Shown here piece by piece: positions 54,744 to 63,021 of a stretch of DNA of 64,000 nt (its first letter is position 1; the number at the start of each line of letters is the position of its first letter). Under the pieces are notes generated by a model, which made no database searches, was not told the origin of the DNA, and worked only from the letters and a program-made list of their open reading frames with translations. The translations under genes were made by a program, and so were the position numbers. The stretch comes from Magnetococcales bacterium (lineage in GTDB: Bacteria > Pseudomonadota > Magnetococcia > Magnetococcales > UBA8363): the NCBI GenBank assembly GCA_015228815.1, contig JADGCV010000004.1, positions 40,008 through 104,007 of the forward strand, in the 5' to 3' direction.

Positions 54744-55924
54744 AACGGTCGGATGGTTCATTACAAGTGCCATTGGAAGCCCCCAGGGAATTGCACCACC
54801 TGGTCACCGATGCCCCCGCTTCCCCCTGCCTGCATCCCTGGTGCGATGTCTGGATCAATGCGGCAGGATGGGTCTCCTGTTGTCCCCAGAACCGAATGCG
54901 CTGGGGAAACATACGCCAGACCCCCTTGGAGACGCTGTGGAATTCGGACCCCGCCCGCAGGGTGCGCCAGCTCATCGGATCGGGAAACTATCAGGAAGCG
55001 GGGTGCGACCGTGAATGCCCGTTTCTGCGCGGATCCTTCCAGGGGCCGGTGCAAACGCCACCGGTGGCGGAGTTGATCAATCCCCCGCTCATCGATCCCG
55101 AAGACAATTCCCCCTGTTCACGAAACTTCAAGGAGGTCGAAACCGCCTATCGGCAACGACAGGAATCCCTGGACTGCCGACCACTCTTCATCGACCTGCA
55201 GACCACCGTCCGCTGCAACTCCGACTGCTTCATGTGTCAACAACCCCACCACGACGACATGCACCTTCCGGTGGAACTCATGGAATCGCTCTTTCCCTAC
55301 CGGGCTACCGCCCTTTTCTTTCGCTGGCAGGGAGGCGAATCCTTCATTCGCAAGGAATTCATCGGCTTCCTGGAACGCTTCGACGACCCAACCCATCCCC
55401 ATTGCCGCCGCTCGGTCATCAGCAATGGCTCTTTCCTTGGCGACAAACTTCTCGAACGCCTCGTCCATGTGGAACGTCCTCCCTTCTTCCTGATCTCCAT
55501 GGATGCGGTCAGCGAGGAACGGTATCGCCAGATCCGCCGAACCACCAACCATGCCCGGGTCATGACCGCCCTCGAAACCCTCGCCCACCTGCAACGGACC
55601 CTCGGACGCAAGGATCTGGTGACCTGGAACTATGTGGTCATGAAATCCAACTTCGAGGAGATGGATCAGGCCATCGATCTGGCGCAACACTGGGGCATCA
55701 ATCTGAATTTTGCCCCGCTCCAGGGACCTTACCATAACGAAAATATTTTTTTATTTCATAATCTTATAAAACATGACATCCTTTGGAAGATCATTGAATC
55801 CCTGGAACGAAACGCATTATCCGCCTCGGTTGCCGTCAGTGGATTCGTCGGCATGCGGCATCGTTTATTGCATCGGGACGCAAGCATCATCGAAAACAAA
55901 CATCAATCACCGATCCCTACGTGA
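54740..55924 (+). CDS. Radical SAM protein with SPASM-like region at the N-terminus
   Basis: A 394-residue protein. The N-terminal ~110 residues look like a SPASM or Twitch domain: CLHPWCDVWINAAGWVSCC, then MRWGNIRQTPLETLWNSD and AGCDREC, together seven cysteines able to hold auxiliary clusters. The radical SAM core follows (about residues 145-365), with CNSDCFMC and WQGGESFIRKEF. Normally SPASM is C-terminal; here no Cys cluster follows the core. It could modify a sugar or a peptide. It is translationally coupled to the carbamoyltransferase gene. Confidence 0.82.
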   Translation: MKRSDGSLQVPLEAPRELHHLVTDAPASPCLHPWCDVWINAAGWVSCCPQNRMRWGNIRQTPLETLWNSDPARRVRQLIGSGNYQEAGCDRECPFLRGSFQGPVQTPPVAELINPPLIDPEDNSPCSRNFKEVETAYRQRQESLDCRPLFIDLQTTVRCNSDCFMCQQPHHDDMHLPVELMESLFPYRATALFFRWQGGESFIRKEFIGFLERFDDPTHPHCRRSVISNGSFLGDKLLERLVHVERPPFFLISMDAVSEERYRQIRRTTNHARVMTALETLAHLQRTLGRKDLVTWNYVVMKSNFEEMDQAIDLAQHWGINLNFAPLQGPYHNENIFLFHNLIKHDILWKIIESLERNALSASVAVSGFVGMRHRLLHRDASIIENKHQSPIPT

Positions 55925-56058
55925 CCGCCAAGGTGTCAAAGAATATTATGTATTGATATTAATTATTATTTTCACGCCAAGAGATGCGACCAGGAAACAA
56001 CCCCAAGGGTTTTGATTTGACTGCTCTCCTTAACCCGCGAACGACAGGAAGATTTTCC

Positions 56059-57192
56059 ATGACCGCCACACCCAAGCCATCCCCGCCACTGCCCCAATGG
56101 AAGGTTCCTTTCATCGATCTCCGGGCGACCTGGGCCCGGGAACGGGAAGACCTGCTGGGCATCATGGACGAAGTGGCCGGAGATGCCCGTTTCATCTTGA
56201 GGCAGGAGGTCGAGGAACTGGAACAACGAAGCGCTTCTTTCCTCGATGTTCCCCATGCCGTCGGCGTCGGCAACGGCACCGACGCCATCACCCTGGGATT
56301 AAGGATTGCGGGGATCGGGGCAGGAGACGAGGTCATCACCGTCGCCCATACCTTTGTCGCGACGGTCGCCAGTATCGTTCATTGTGGCGCCACCCCGGTC
56401 CTGGTGGACATCGGGGAAGATTTTCTCATGAATCCCGACCTTCTCGAACGGGCGATCACCCGTCGGACGCGGGCAATCATTCCCGTCCACATGAATGGCC
56501 GCTGCTGCGACATGCCACGAATCCTCGATGTCGCCCAGCGCCATGGACTCCTGGTCATCGAGGATGCGGCCCAGGCCTTTGGCGCCACCTTGAACGGAAT
56601 ACATGCCGGGGCCTTCGGAATCGCCGCCGCCTTCAGCTTTCATCCCATGAAAGTCCTTTCCTGCTGCGGCGATGGCGGTCTTCTCACGGTCCGGGATGCC
56701 GCCATGGCGGAACACGCCCGACGTCTGCGCCATCACGGACAACGCAACAAGACCGAAATCGTCCATTTCGGCTTCAACAGCCGTCTCGACAATCTTCAGG
56801 CCGCCATTCTGCTGTACCGCCTGCGGAAACTGGAAACGACCCTCGCCCAGCGACGGTCGATCGCGCAAAAATACCATACGGGCCTTGCCAACCACGACAA
56901 GATCAAACTGCCACCCCATTTCGGTCTTCCCGGCGATTCCCATCAGGACATCGTCAGCGGTTTCGTCCTGCGCTTGAGCAAACGGGACGACCTCAAGCGT
57001 CACCTGGCGGAACGGGGAATCGAAACCTTCGCCCACTGGTCACCGCCCATGCACCACTGGGAAGGACTCCATCTGAAAGCCTCCCTGCCGGTCACCGAAC
57101 GCATCAGTTCCGAAGTGCTTTCGCTGCCGGTCTTTCCCGAAATGACCGATGACCAGGTCGATTGGGTCATTGGATCGATTCTCTCCTTTTGA
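56059..57192 (+). CDS. DegT/DnrJ/EryC1/StrS-family sugar aminotransferase
   Basis: A 377-residue PLP enzyme. VPFIDLRATW at the start, GVGNGTDAITLGLRIAGIGAGDEV, VIEDAAQAFGA and SFHPMKVLSCCGDGG, whose Lys binds PLP. The C-terminal NSRLDNLQAAIL is typical. It transfers amino groups to keto sugars. AGGAAG precedes the ATG at 56059. The 134 bases upstream are AT-rich (around 55945-55972) and may contain an internal promoter. It is followed by an epimerase gene after 13 bases. Confidence 0.92.
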   Translation: MTATPKPSPPLPQWKVPFIDLRATWAREREDLLGIMDEVAGDARFILRQEVEELEQRSASFLDVPHAVGVGNGTDAITLGLRIAGIGAGDEVITVAHTFVATVASIVHCGATPVLVDIGEDFLMNPDLLERAITRRTRAIIPVHMNGRCCDMPRILDVAQRHGLLVIEDAAQAFGATLNGIHAGAFGIAAAFSFHPMKVLSCCGDGGLLTVRDAAMAEHARRLRHHGQRNKTEIVHFGFNSRLDNLQAAILLYRLRKLETTLAQRRSIAQKYHTGLANHDKIKLPPHFGLPGDSHQDIVSGFVLRLSKRDDLKRHLAERGIETFAHWSPPMHHWEGLHLKASLPVTERISSEVLSLPVFPEMTDDQVDWVIGSILSF

Positions 57193-57205
57193 GTCAAAAT
57201 GTCCC

Positions 57206-58099
57206 ATGGCCAGGATCCTGATCACCGGTATCGGCGGTTTCATCGGTCGCGTTCTCGCCCGGGCGCTCCTCGCCCGAGGTGATGAAGTGCATGGCATCGA
57301 CCGTATCCGACACCCATCCCTTCCCGAACCGGTCTGTTTCGTCCAGGCCGACCTGGCCCGGGAAGAGACCTGTCCGGACCTCCCTGGCAACCTGGACGGC
57401 ATCATCCATCTGGCCGGAGTCAGTCGGGCAGGCGACGCATGCCGCGCCCCGGTTCCCGCCATGAACGCCAACATCCAGGGTTCGGCCAACCTGCTCGATC
57501 GGGCCGCTCGCGCCACGCCCAGGCCCTGGCTCATCCTTGGTTCCACCCGCGAAGTGGACCGACTTCTGAAAAAACAAACCCTCCCTTCGTTACAGGACAT
57601 CTATGCCCTGAGCAAACAAACCATGGAGTCCATCGCCATCGCCTTCGCCCGCGAAGGGGGCAATCGGCTTCTGATCCTCAGGCTTTCGGATGTCTACGGT
57701 TCCCCCGAGGAACCGGAAGGAAAATTGCTGCCCACCTTCATCCGCCGCGCCCGCGACAACCAACCCCTCCTCATCCACCCCGGAAGCCTGGGGGTTTTCT
57801 TTCATTTCACCCATATCGACGATGTTCTCCGAGTTGTCCTCGAAGGGATCGACCGATTGTCGGCCACCACCACCCCTTTACTGGCCCTGCAACGGGTCTG
57901 GGACGAATCCCAACCCATCGACAGCACCCATCTGGCTCGGCTGATCCAGACCATCGGCACATCCGCTTCCCCCATCACCCTTCCCCCCCCCGTCGTCTCC
58001 CGCTCCTCCGCCATCGAGCCCTCCATCGAGGAAATTCCCTTCATTCCCACCATAACCCTTGCCGAGGGGATCCGCAGGCAATTCGCAAGGTTTTGTTAA
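57206..58099 (+). CDS. NAD(P)-dependent sugar epimerase/dehydratase (extended SDR)
   Basis: A 297-residue extended short-chain dehydrogenase. ARILITGIGGFIGRVLARALLARGDEV gives the GxxGxxG NAD site; catalytic YALSKQ (Tyr, Lys) at about residue 132; HFTHIDDVLRVVLEGI in the substrate half. It probably makes or converts a nucleotide sugar for the cluster. The first Thr/Ser of the triad is STRE rather than SSxxVYG. It ends two bases before the sigma-54-like promoter. Confidence 0.85.
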   Translation: MARILITGIGGFIGRVLARALLARGDEVHGIDRIRHPSLPEPVCFVQADLAREETCPDLPGNLDGIIHLAGVSRAGDACRAPVPAMNANIQGSANLLDRAARATPRPWLILGSTREVDRLLKKQTLPSLQDIYALSKQTMESIAIAFAREGGNRLLILRLSDVYGSPEEPEGKLLPTFIRRARDNQPLLIHPGSLGVFFHFTHIDDVLRVVLEGIDRLSATTTPLLALQRVWDESQPIDSTHLARLIQTIGTSASPITLPPPVVSRSSAIEPSIEEIPFIPTITLAEGIRRQFARFC

Positions 58100-58100
58100 T

Positions 58101-58116
58101 TGGCAAAATTCTTGCT
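58101..58116 (+). promoter_or_regulatory. Sigma-54 type promoter for the ankyrin gene
   Basis: TGGCAAAATTCTTGCT keeps all key bases of the -24/-12 consensus: TGGCA (58101-58105), TTGCT (58112-58116), and GG to GC spaced exactly 10 bases. The start would be near 58127, giving a leader of about 45 bases before the ATG at 58172. No activator site was identified. Confidence 0.6.
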
Positions 58117-58171
58117 TCTTCACGCCAATCGACCCTCAATTCAGTACATTTAACGACAAGGAGCCCAATCC

Positions 58172-59257
58172 ATGCCATGGAATAACGTCAGAACGATGAC
58201 AGGATGGGTGGGAAGATCGGCCTTCATTGCCCTGGCCCTCACGGCAATGGCATCGACAACCGCTACAGGCGCCGCCACGCCAGAAATGACTCGGACGGAT
58301 GAACGACGACCCGTCCAGGAAATGGAAAAAAAATCGACACGGACCCCACTCCACACCGCCATCGAGGAAGGAGACCTGGTTCAAGCGGAAATCCACATCC
58401 GCGCCAAAAAATGGATCAACGACCGTGATGTCTTCGGACAAACTCCACTGCATTTCGCGGTCGTGCGGGAAAACCTATCGTTGATCAAGGAACTGTTGGC
58501 AGCCGGGGCGAACGTATCATTTCCCGACCGGCGGGGAGACACGCCATTGCACATCGTGGCGGCACGACAGGGTTCCCTGGAAATCGCCTGGACCCTCCTC
58601 GACAAAGGCGCCAACATTCACGCCGCCAACGCCAATGGCACAACGCCATTGCACTGGGCCGCGGGGGAGGGCAACCTTGCCCTGGTTGGTTTGTTCCTGC
58701 GCCACGGCGCCAAGGTCGATCCAATCGATGGCAAAGGGGATTCCCCCCTGCACTGGGCAGCCGAATCATCGCGGCTCGATGTGGTCAAATTTCTGCTGCG
58801 CTCGGGCGCCGATCCGGGCAAGGTCAACAAAAGCGGTCGTTCCCCCCTGCATCTGGCGGCAAAAAACGGTCAACTCGAAATTGCCGCCCTCCTGGTCGAT
58901 CGGGGCGTCGATCTCACAACCTCTGGAATTTCAGGCGATACCGCGCTCCACTGGGCCGCAGGCCAGGGACATGCGGACATGGTCCGTCTTCTTTCCAGCC
59001 GGACCCGGCAGGTCGATCCCCGGGCCAAATACGGCGAAACGCCACTCCACTGGGCCGCTTTCCGCGGCCATTACGAAGTCGCGGCCCTGTTGATCGATGC
59101 CGGAGCCAACTGCAACGCCCTGGATGCCCAGGGCAATACCCCCCTGCAACTGGCCCAGGCTCAAGGATACGACAAAATCGTCAAACTCCTGCTGCCCCGC
59201 GCCACGCTCAATACCGTCCACCGGACCCAGAAACAGATACCGGTTCCCAACATCTGA
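58172..59257 (+). CDS. Exported ankyrin-repeat protein
   Basis: A 361-residue protein with a signal peptide (about residues 14-35, [20 protein letters not shown]) and about eight ankyrin repeats of 33 residues from about residue 58, most with TPLHWAA or TPLHFAV cores: [55 protein letters not shown]. It should act in the periplasm as a binding scaffold. AAGGAG precedes the ATG. It has its own sigma-54-type promoter and is not co-directionally coupled to prs. Confidence 0.88.
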   Translation: MPWNNVRTMTGWVGRSAFIALALTAMASTTATGAATPEMTRTDERRPVQEMEKKSTRTPLHTAIEEGDLVQAEIHIRAKKWINDRDVFGQTPLHFAVVRENLSLIKELLAAGANVSFPDRRGDTPLHIVAARQGSLEIAWTLLDKGANIHAANANGTTPLHWAAGEGNLALVGLFLRHGAKVDPIDGKGDSPLHWAAESSRLDVVKFLLRSGADPGKVNKSGRSPLHLAAKNGQLEIAALLVDRGVDLTTSGISGDTALHWAAGQGHADMVRLLSSRTRQVDPRAKYGETPLHWAAFRGHYEVAALLIDAGANCNALDAQGNTPLQLAQAQGYDKIVKLLLPRATLNTVHRTQKQIPVPNI

Positions 59258-59475
59258 ACCATTCCCATCCCTCTGGACCGACTTTGAATTTTCAGAGGCC
59301 ATTGCCCGGAACAATTCATGTCGAATGGTTGCCATCGGGCGATGATGGGTGTATGTTTCCCCCGCGACGCTTGGTCGAGAAGAGAAGGCTTCGACAACGA
59401 CAGCCCCACCGAATCGATCCTAAGGGATCGGTGCCCACGCCTTTTCTGTCCCCCTTTATCGAGATTCAACCAACG

Positions 59476-60423
59476 ATGCCGATCGATAAACTGAAAATTT
59501 TTTCTGGCAACGCCAACCCGGAACTGGGACGGCGTATCTGCGAATACCTATCCATGGATCTGGCCAACGCCACCATCCGACATTTTTCCGATGGCGAAAT
59601 ATTCGTCCAGATCGACGAAAATGTCCGTGGCCGCGATGTCTTCGTCGTGCAACCGACCTCCTCCCCGGCCAACGATCACCTGATGGAACTCCTGATCATG
59701 GTGGACGCCCTGCGACGGGCCTCGGCGGGAAGAATCACCGCCGTCATCCCCTACTTTGGCTATGCACGCCAGGATCGCAAGGAGGCAGGAAGAACCCCCA
59801 TCACATCCAAACTGGTCGCCGATCTTCTCCAGGCCGCCGGCGTCGGACGGGTGGTGACGATGGACCTCCATGCCGGCCAGATTCAAGGATTCTTCAACAT
59901 GCCCGTGGACAACCTCTATGCCACCCCCGTCCTTCTCGGGGCGGTCCGGCAGAAGGGGATCAAGAACGGCATGGTCATCTCGCCCGATGTCGGCGGCGTC
60001 GTCCGCGCCCGCTCCTATGCCAAAAGACTCGATCTGGAACTGGCCATCATCGACAAACGGCGCCCCGCCGCCAACGTCGCCGAGGTGCATCACATCATCG
60101 GCGACGTCTCCGGAAAAAGCTGCATCATCGTCGATGACATGGTCGATACCGCCGGCACCCTGGTCAAGGCGGCGGACGCCCTGATCGATCACGGCGCCAC
60201 AAACGTCATCGCCGTCGCCAGTCACGGTGTCCTTTCGGGACCCGCCGTCCGCCGCATCCAGGATTCCTCCTCCCTGGACCGGCTGATCGTCACCGATACC
60301 ATCCGTCTTTCCCCCGAAGGGGAGGAATGCCCCAAGATCGAACGGCATTCCGTTTCCAGCCTTCTGGGAGAGGCCATCCGCCGCATCAGCGACGAAGAAT
60401 CGGTCAGCTCCCTCTTCGTCTGA
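59476..60423 (+). CDS. prs: Ribose-phosphate pyrophosphokinase (PRPP synthase)
   Basis: A 315-residue class I PRPP synthase. [40 protein letters not shown] (ATP site), [15 protein letters not shown] and the PRPP loop [12 protein letters not shown] are intact. It feeds purine, pyrimidine, histidine and tryptophan synthesis. The start is fixed by [11 protein letters not shown] at 59476. The 218 bases upstream hold no tRNA or ispE; I see only a small hairpin at CGATCC/GGATCG (59415-59431). Confidence 0.96.
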   Translation: MPIDKLKIFSGNANPELGRRICEYLSMDLANATIRHFSDGEIFVQIDENVRGRDVFVVQPTSSPANDHLMELLIMVDALRRASAGRITAVIPYFGYARQDRKEAGRTPITSKLVADLLQAAGVGRVVTMDLHAGQIQGFFNMPVDNLYATPVLLGAVRQKGIKNGMVISPDVGGVVRARSYAKRLDLELAIIDKRRPAANVAEVHHIIGDVSGKSCIIVDDMVDTAGTLVKAADALIDHGATNVIAVASHGVLSGPAVRRIQDSSSLDRLIVTDTIRLSPEGEECPKIERHSVSSLLGEAIRRISDEESVSSLFV

Positions 60424-60579
60424 CCGAAAACAACAATTCTGTCCGCCTGTTCCATGCGGACCCATCGCTCGGACCCCAAATGGTTGGGGTTCTTGAATCG
60501 ACCGGCACCCCTGGAGGCCGGTCGTGATCGGGGATCGTCCCCGCCTTTTCACTTCTTACCCTTTTCATGGAGTCGGATC

Positions 60580-61215
60580 ATGGCAATCATCAAGGCCACA
60601 AAAAGAGACGGGACCGGCAAGGGGGTGGCTCGTCAACTGCGGCGCGATGGTCGCGTTCCCGCAGTGTTGTACGGCGGTCCCAAGACAAAAAGCAACATCA
60701 ACCTTTCCCTGGAATTGCGGGAACTGCTCAAAACCCTCGAAATCGAAGGAACCAACATCCGGGTCAAGGTCATCGACCTGGTCATCGATGGCGTCGGCAC
60801 CGAAAAATCCCTCATGCGTGGATTGCAGCTCCATCCCGTCAGCGGACGACCGGTTCATGTCGATTTCATGCGGTTTGATGCCCATCAAAAAATTCAGGTG
60901 ATGGTGCCCATCCATGTCGTGGATGAAGACCAGTCCCCCGGCATCCGCAGCGGCGGCATCTTGCAACTTGTCCAGCATGAAATGGAAATTCACTGTCAGG
61001 CGGGCGCCATCCCCGAGGCGATCGAGGTTTCCATCAAAGGGCTGGAAATCGGTCATTCGATTCATCTGCGTGACATCCAGCTGCCGGCGGGCACCGAAGT
61101 TCACGGCGATCAGAACATGACCATCGTCACCCTCATCGGCGTCAAGGCGGAGCAAGTCGAGGAAGGGGCCCCCGCGGCGCCGGAATCGGGCGAAAGCCAA
61201 GCCGAAGCCTCCTGA
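60580..61215 (+). CDS. rplY: 50S ribosomal protein bL25, Ctc (general stress) form
   Basis: A 211-residue bL25 with the C-terminal extension. The N-terminal 5S rRNA-binding domain has RDGTGKGVARQLRRDGRVPAVLYGG and HPVSGRPVHVDFMR; the C-terminal TL5/CTC domain has IPEAIEVSIKGLEIGHSIHLRDI, then an acidic Ala/Glu tail. GGAG seven bases before the ATG at 60580. It is followed by pth after 31 bases, a common order. Confidence 0.95.
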   Translation: MAIIKATKRDGTGKGVARQLRRDGRVPAVLYGGPKTKSNINLSLELRELLKTLEIEGTNIRVKVIDLVIDGVGTEKSLMRGLQLHPVSGRPVHVDFMRFDAHQKIQVMVPIHVVDEDQSPGIRSGGILQLVQHEMEIHCQAGAIPEAIEVSIKGLEIGHSIHLRDIQLPAGTEVHGDQNMTIVTLIGVKAEQVEEGAPAAPESGESQAEAS

Positions 61216-61246
61216 ACCTGGGAGGGTCCATGCGGACGTTCCGTTC

Positions 61247-61867
61247 ATGAAACTGCTGGTGGGGCTGGGCAACCCCGGCCCAAATTATCAGGGGACGAGA
61301 CACAATATCGGCTTTGACGCGGTGGCGTGTCTCGTCCGCCAGTTCGGTCTCGGCGCCCGAGTCACCCGGTTCGGGGGGTGGTTCGGTTCCGGACGGATCG
61401 ATGGCGAAACAGTCTCCTGGCTCTGTCCGCAAACCTTCATGAACCTGTCGGGAAACGCGGTCGGAGAAGCGGTCCGGTTCTACCACCTTGAACCGGTCGA
61501 TGTCGTGGTCTTTCACGACGACCTGGATCTGGCTCCGGGTCGCATCAAGGTCAAACAGGGGGGCGGACATGGCGGGCATAACGGCCTCAAATCAATCCAC
61601 CAAGTCCTTGCCTCACCCGAATTCCTCCGTGTCCGCCTTGGCATTGGCCGACCTCCGGGGAAGATGGACCCGGCCCGGTATGTCCTGGAACCCTTCTCGT
61701 CCCAGGAGCAGGTCATCCACGACGCATCCATCGCCCTTCTTCCCCAGGTGCTTCCTTTTTTGCTGCGTGGCGACCCGGCGGGAGCCATGAATCATCTGGG
61801 ACAGATCATGACGCAACAACCCAACGATCCCAGGAAGGGGTCTGGGAACAAAAAGGCAGGAGAATAG
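61247..61867 (+). CDS. pth: Peptidyl-tRNA hydrolase
   Basis: A 206-residue enzyme that recycles tRNA from dropped-off peptidyl-tRNA. LLVGLGNPGPNYQGTRHNIGF includes the catalytic His; FMNLSGNAV, VFHDDLDLAPGRIKVKQGGGHGGHNGLKS and RVRLGIGRP are present. It sits between rplY and ychF with two bases to ychF, a widely conserved arrangement. Confidence 0.96.
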   Translation: MKLLVGLGNPGPNYQGTRHNIGFDAVACLVRQFGLGARVTRFGGWFGSGRIDGETVSWLCPQTFMNLSGNAVGEAVRFYHLEPVDVVVFHDDLDLAPGRIKVKQGGGHGGHNGLKSIHQVLASPEFLRVRLGIGRPPGKMDPARYVLEPFSSQEQVIHDASIALLPQVLPFLLRGDPAGAMNHLGQIMTQQPNDPRKGSGNKKAGE

Positions 61868-61869
61868 TC

Positions 61870-62979
61870 ATGGCTTTGCAATGTGGCATCGTTGGTCTTC
61901 CCAATGTTGGAAAATCGACCATTTTCAATGCACTGACCTCGGCAGGGGCCCAGATTGCCAACTACCCGTTCTGCACCATCGAGCCCAATGTCGGCGTCGT
62001 GACGGTCCAGGATCCCCGACTCGACACCCTGACCCGCATGGCCAAGCCCGCCAAGACCCTGCCCACCGTCATGGAATTTCTCGACATCGCAGGCCTCGTC
62101 AAGGGGGCCTCCAAGGGTGAAGGTCTGGGCAATCAGTTTCTCGGCAACATTCGTCAGGTAGACGCGGTGGCTCATGTGGTCCGTTGTTTTGAAAATATCG
62201 ATGTCACACATGTCCATGGCATCATCGATCCTGCCACCGACATCGAAATCATCGAAACCGAACTGATGCTGGCCGATCTTGCAAGTATCGAAAAACGCCG
62301 GGATGCGGTGATCCGCAAGGCCCGTTCCGGGGACAAGGAGGCCCGTTTTCTCACCTCGGTCTATGACAAAGTCATCCTCGGCCTCAACGAAGGCACGCCC
62401 ATCCGCGCCCTGGGCTTGGGCCCCGAGGAAAAGGTTGTCATGCGCGAACTTTTTCCCCTGACGGCCAAACCGGTTCTTTATGTTTGCAATGTCGATGAAT
62501 CCGCGGCAGCTGCGGCCCAGGTCCCGGGACAACACCCCTTGACCGACGCCGTTCGCGCGCGGGCTGCACGGGAAGGGGCAGAGGTCGTCGTGATTTGCGG
62601 TGCCATGGAAGCGGAGATTGCCCAACTGAAGGCCGAGGAAAAACAGGCCTTTCTCGATGATCTGGGGCTCAAGGAACCTGGACTCGACCGGTTGATCCGT
62701 CAGGCCTATCGCCTTCTGGGATTGATGACCTTCTTCACGGTCGGACCCAAGGAGGTACGGGCCTGGACCGTGGGGAACGGTGCCAAGGCGCCACAGGCCG
62801 CCGGCGTCATCCATACCGATTTTGAACGTGGATTCATTCGCGCCGAGGTCATCGCCTATGAGGATTTCGTCGCCTGTGGCGGGGAATCGGGGGCCAAGGA
62901 AAAAGGAAAGCTCCGAGTGGAAGGAAAGGATTATACCGTCCAGGATGGCGACATCATGCACTTTCGCTTCAATGTCTGA
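61870..62979 (+). CDS. ychF: Redox-sensitive ATPase YchF (OLA1 family)
   Basis: A 369-residue Obg-related ATPase. GLPNVGKSTIFNALT, the DIAGLVKGAS switch and the NVDE in place of NKxD (VCNVDE) explain ATP preference over GTP. The TGS domain follows (KEVRAWTVGNGAKAPQAAGVIHTDFERGFIRAEV). It binds ribosomes and regulates stress responses. It ends 42 bases before the convergent DUF499-type gene. Confidence 0.96.
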   Translation: MALQCGIVGLPNVGKSTIFNALTSAGAQIANYPFCTIEPNVGVVTVQDPRLDTLTRMAKPAKTLPTVMEFLDIAGLVKGASKGEGLGNQFLGNIRQVDAVAHVVRCFENIDVTHVHGIIDPATDIEIIETELMLADLASIEKRRDAVIRKARSGDKEARFLTSVYDKVILGLNEGTPIRALGLGPEEKVVMRELFPLTAKPVLYVCNVDESAAAAAQVPGQHPLTDAVRARAAREGAEVVVICGAMEAEIAQLKAEEKQAFLDDLGLKEPGLDRLIRQAYRLLGLMTFFTVGPKEVRAWTVGNGAKAPQAAGVIHTDFERGFIRAEVIAYEDFVACGGESGAKEKGKLRVEGKDYTVQDGDIMHFRFNV

Positions 62980-63021
62980 TCGGACCATCCAGCAGAATTT
63001 CTCTCCCCCATTGGGGTCGCA

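Noticed and set aside
53091-54773. A 560-codon open frame on the minus strand over the carbamoyltransferase
   Set aside because: It is the complement of the clear NodU-type gene; its protein shows no family motif.
59258-59475. tRNA or small RNA upstream of prs
   Set aside because: No cloverleaf; only a six-pair hairpin at 59415-59431.
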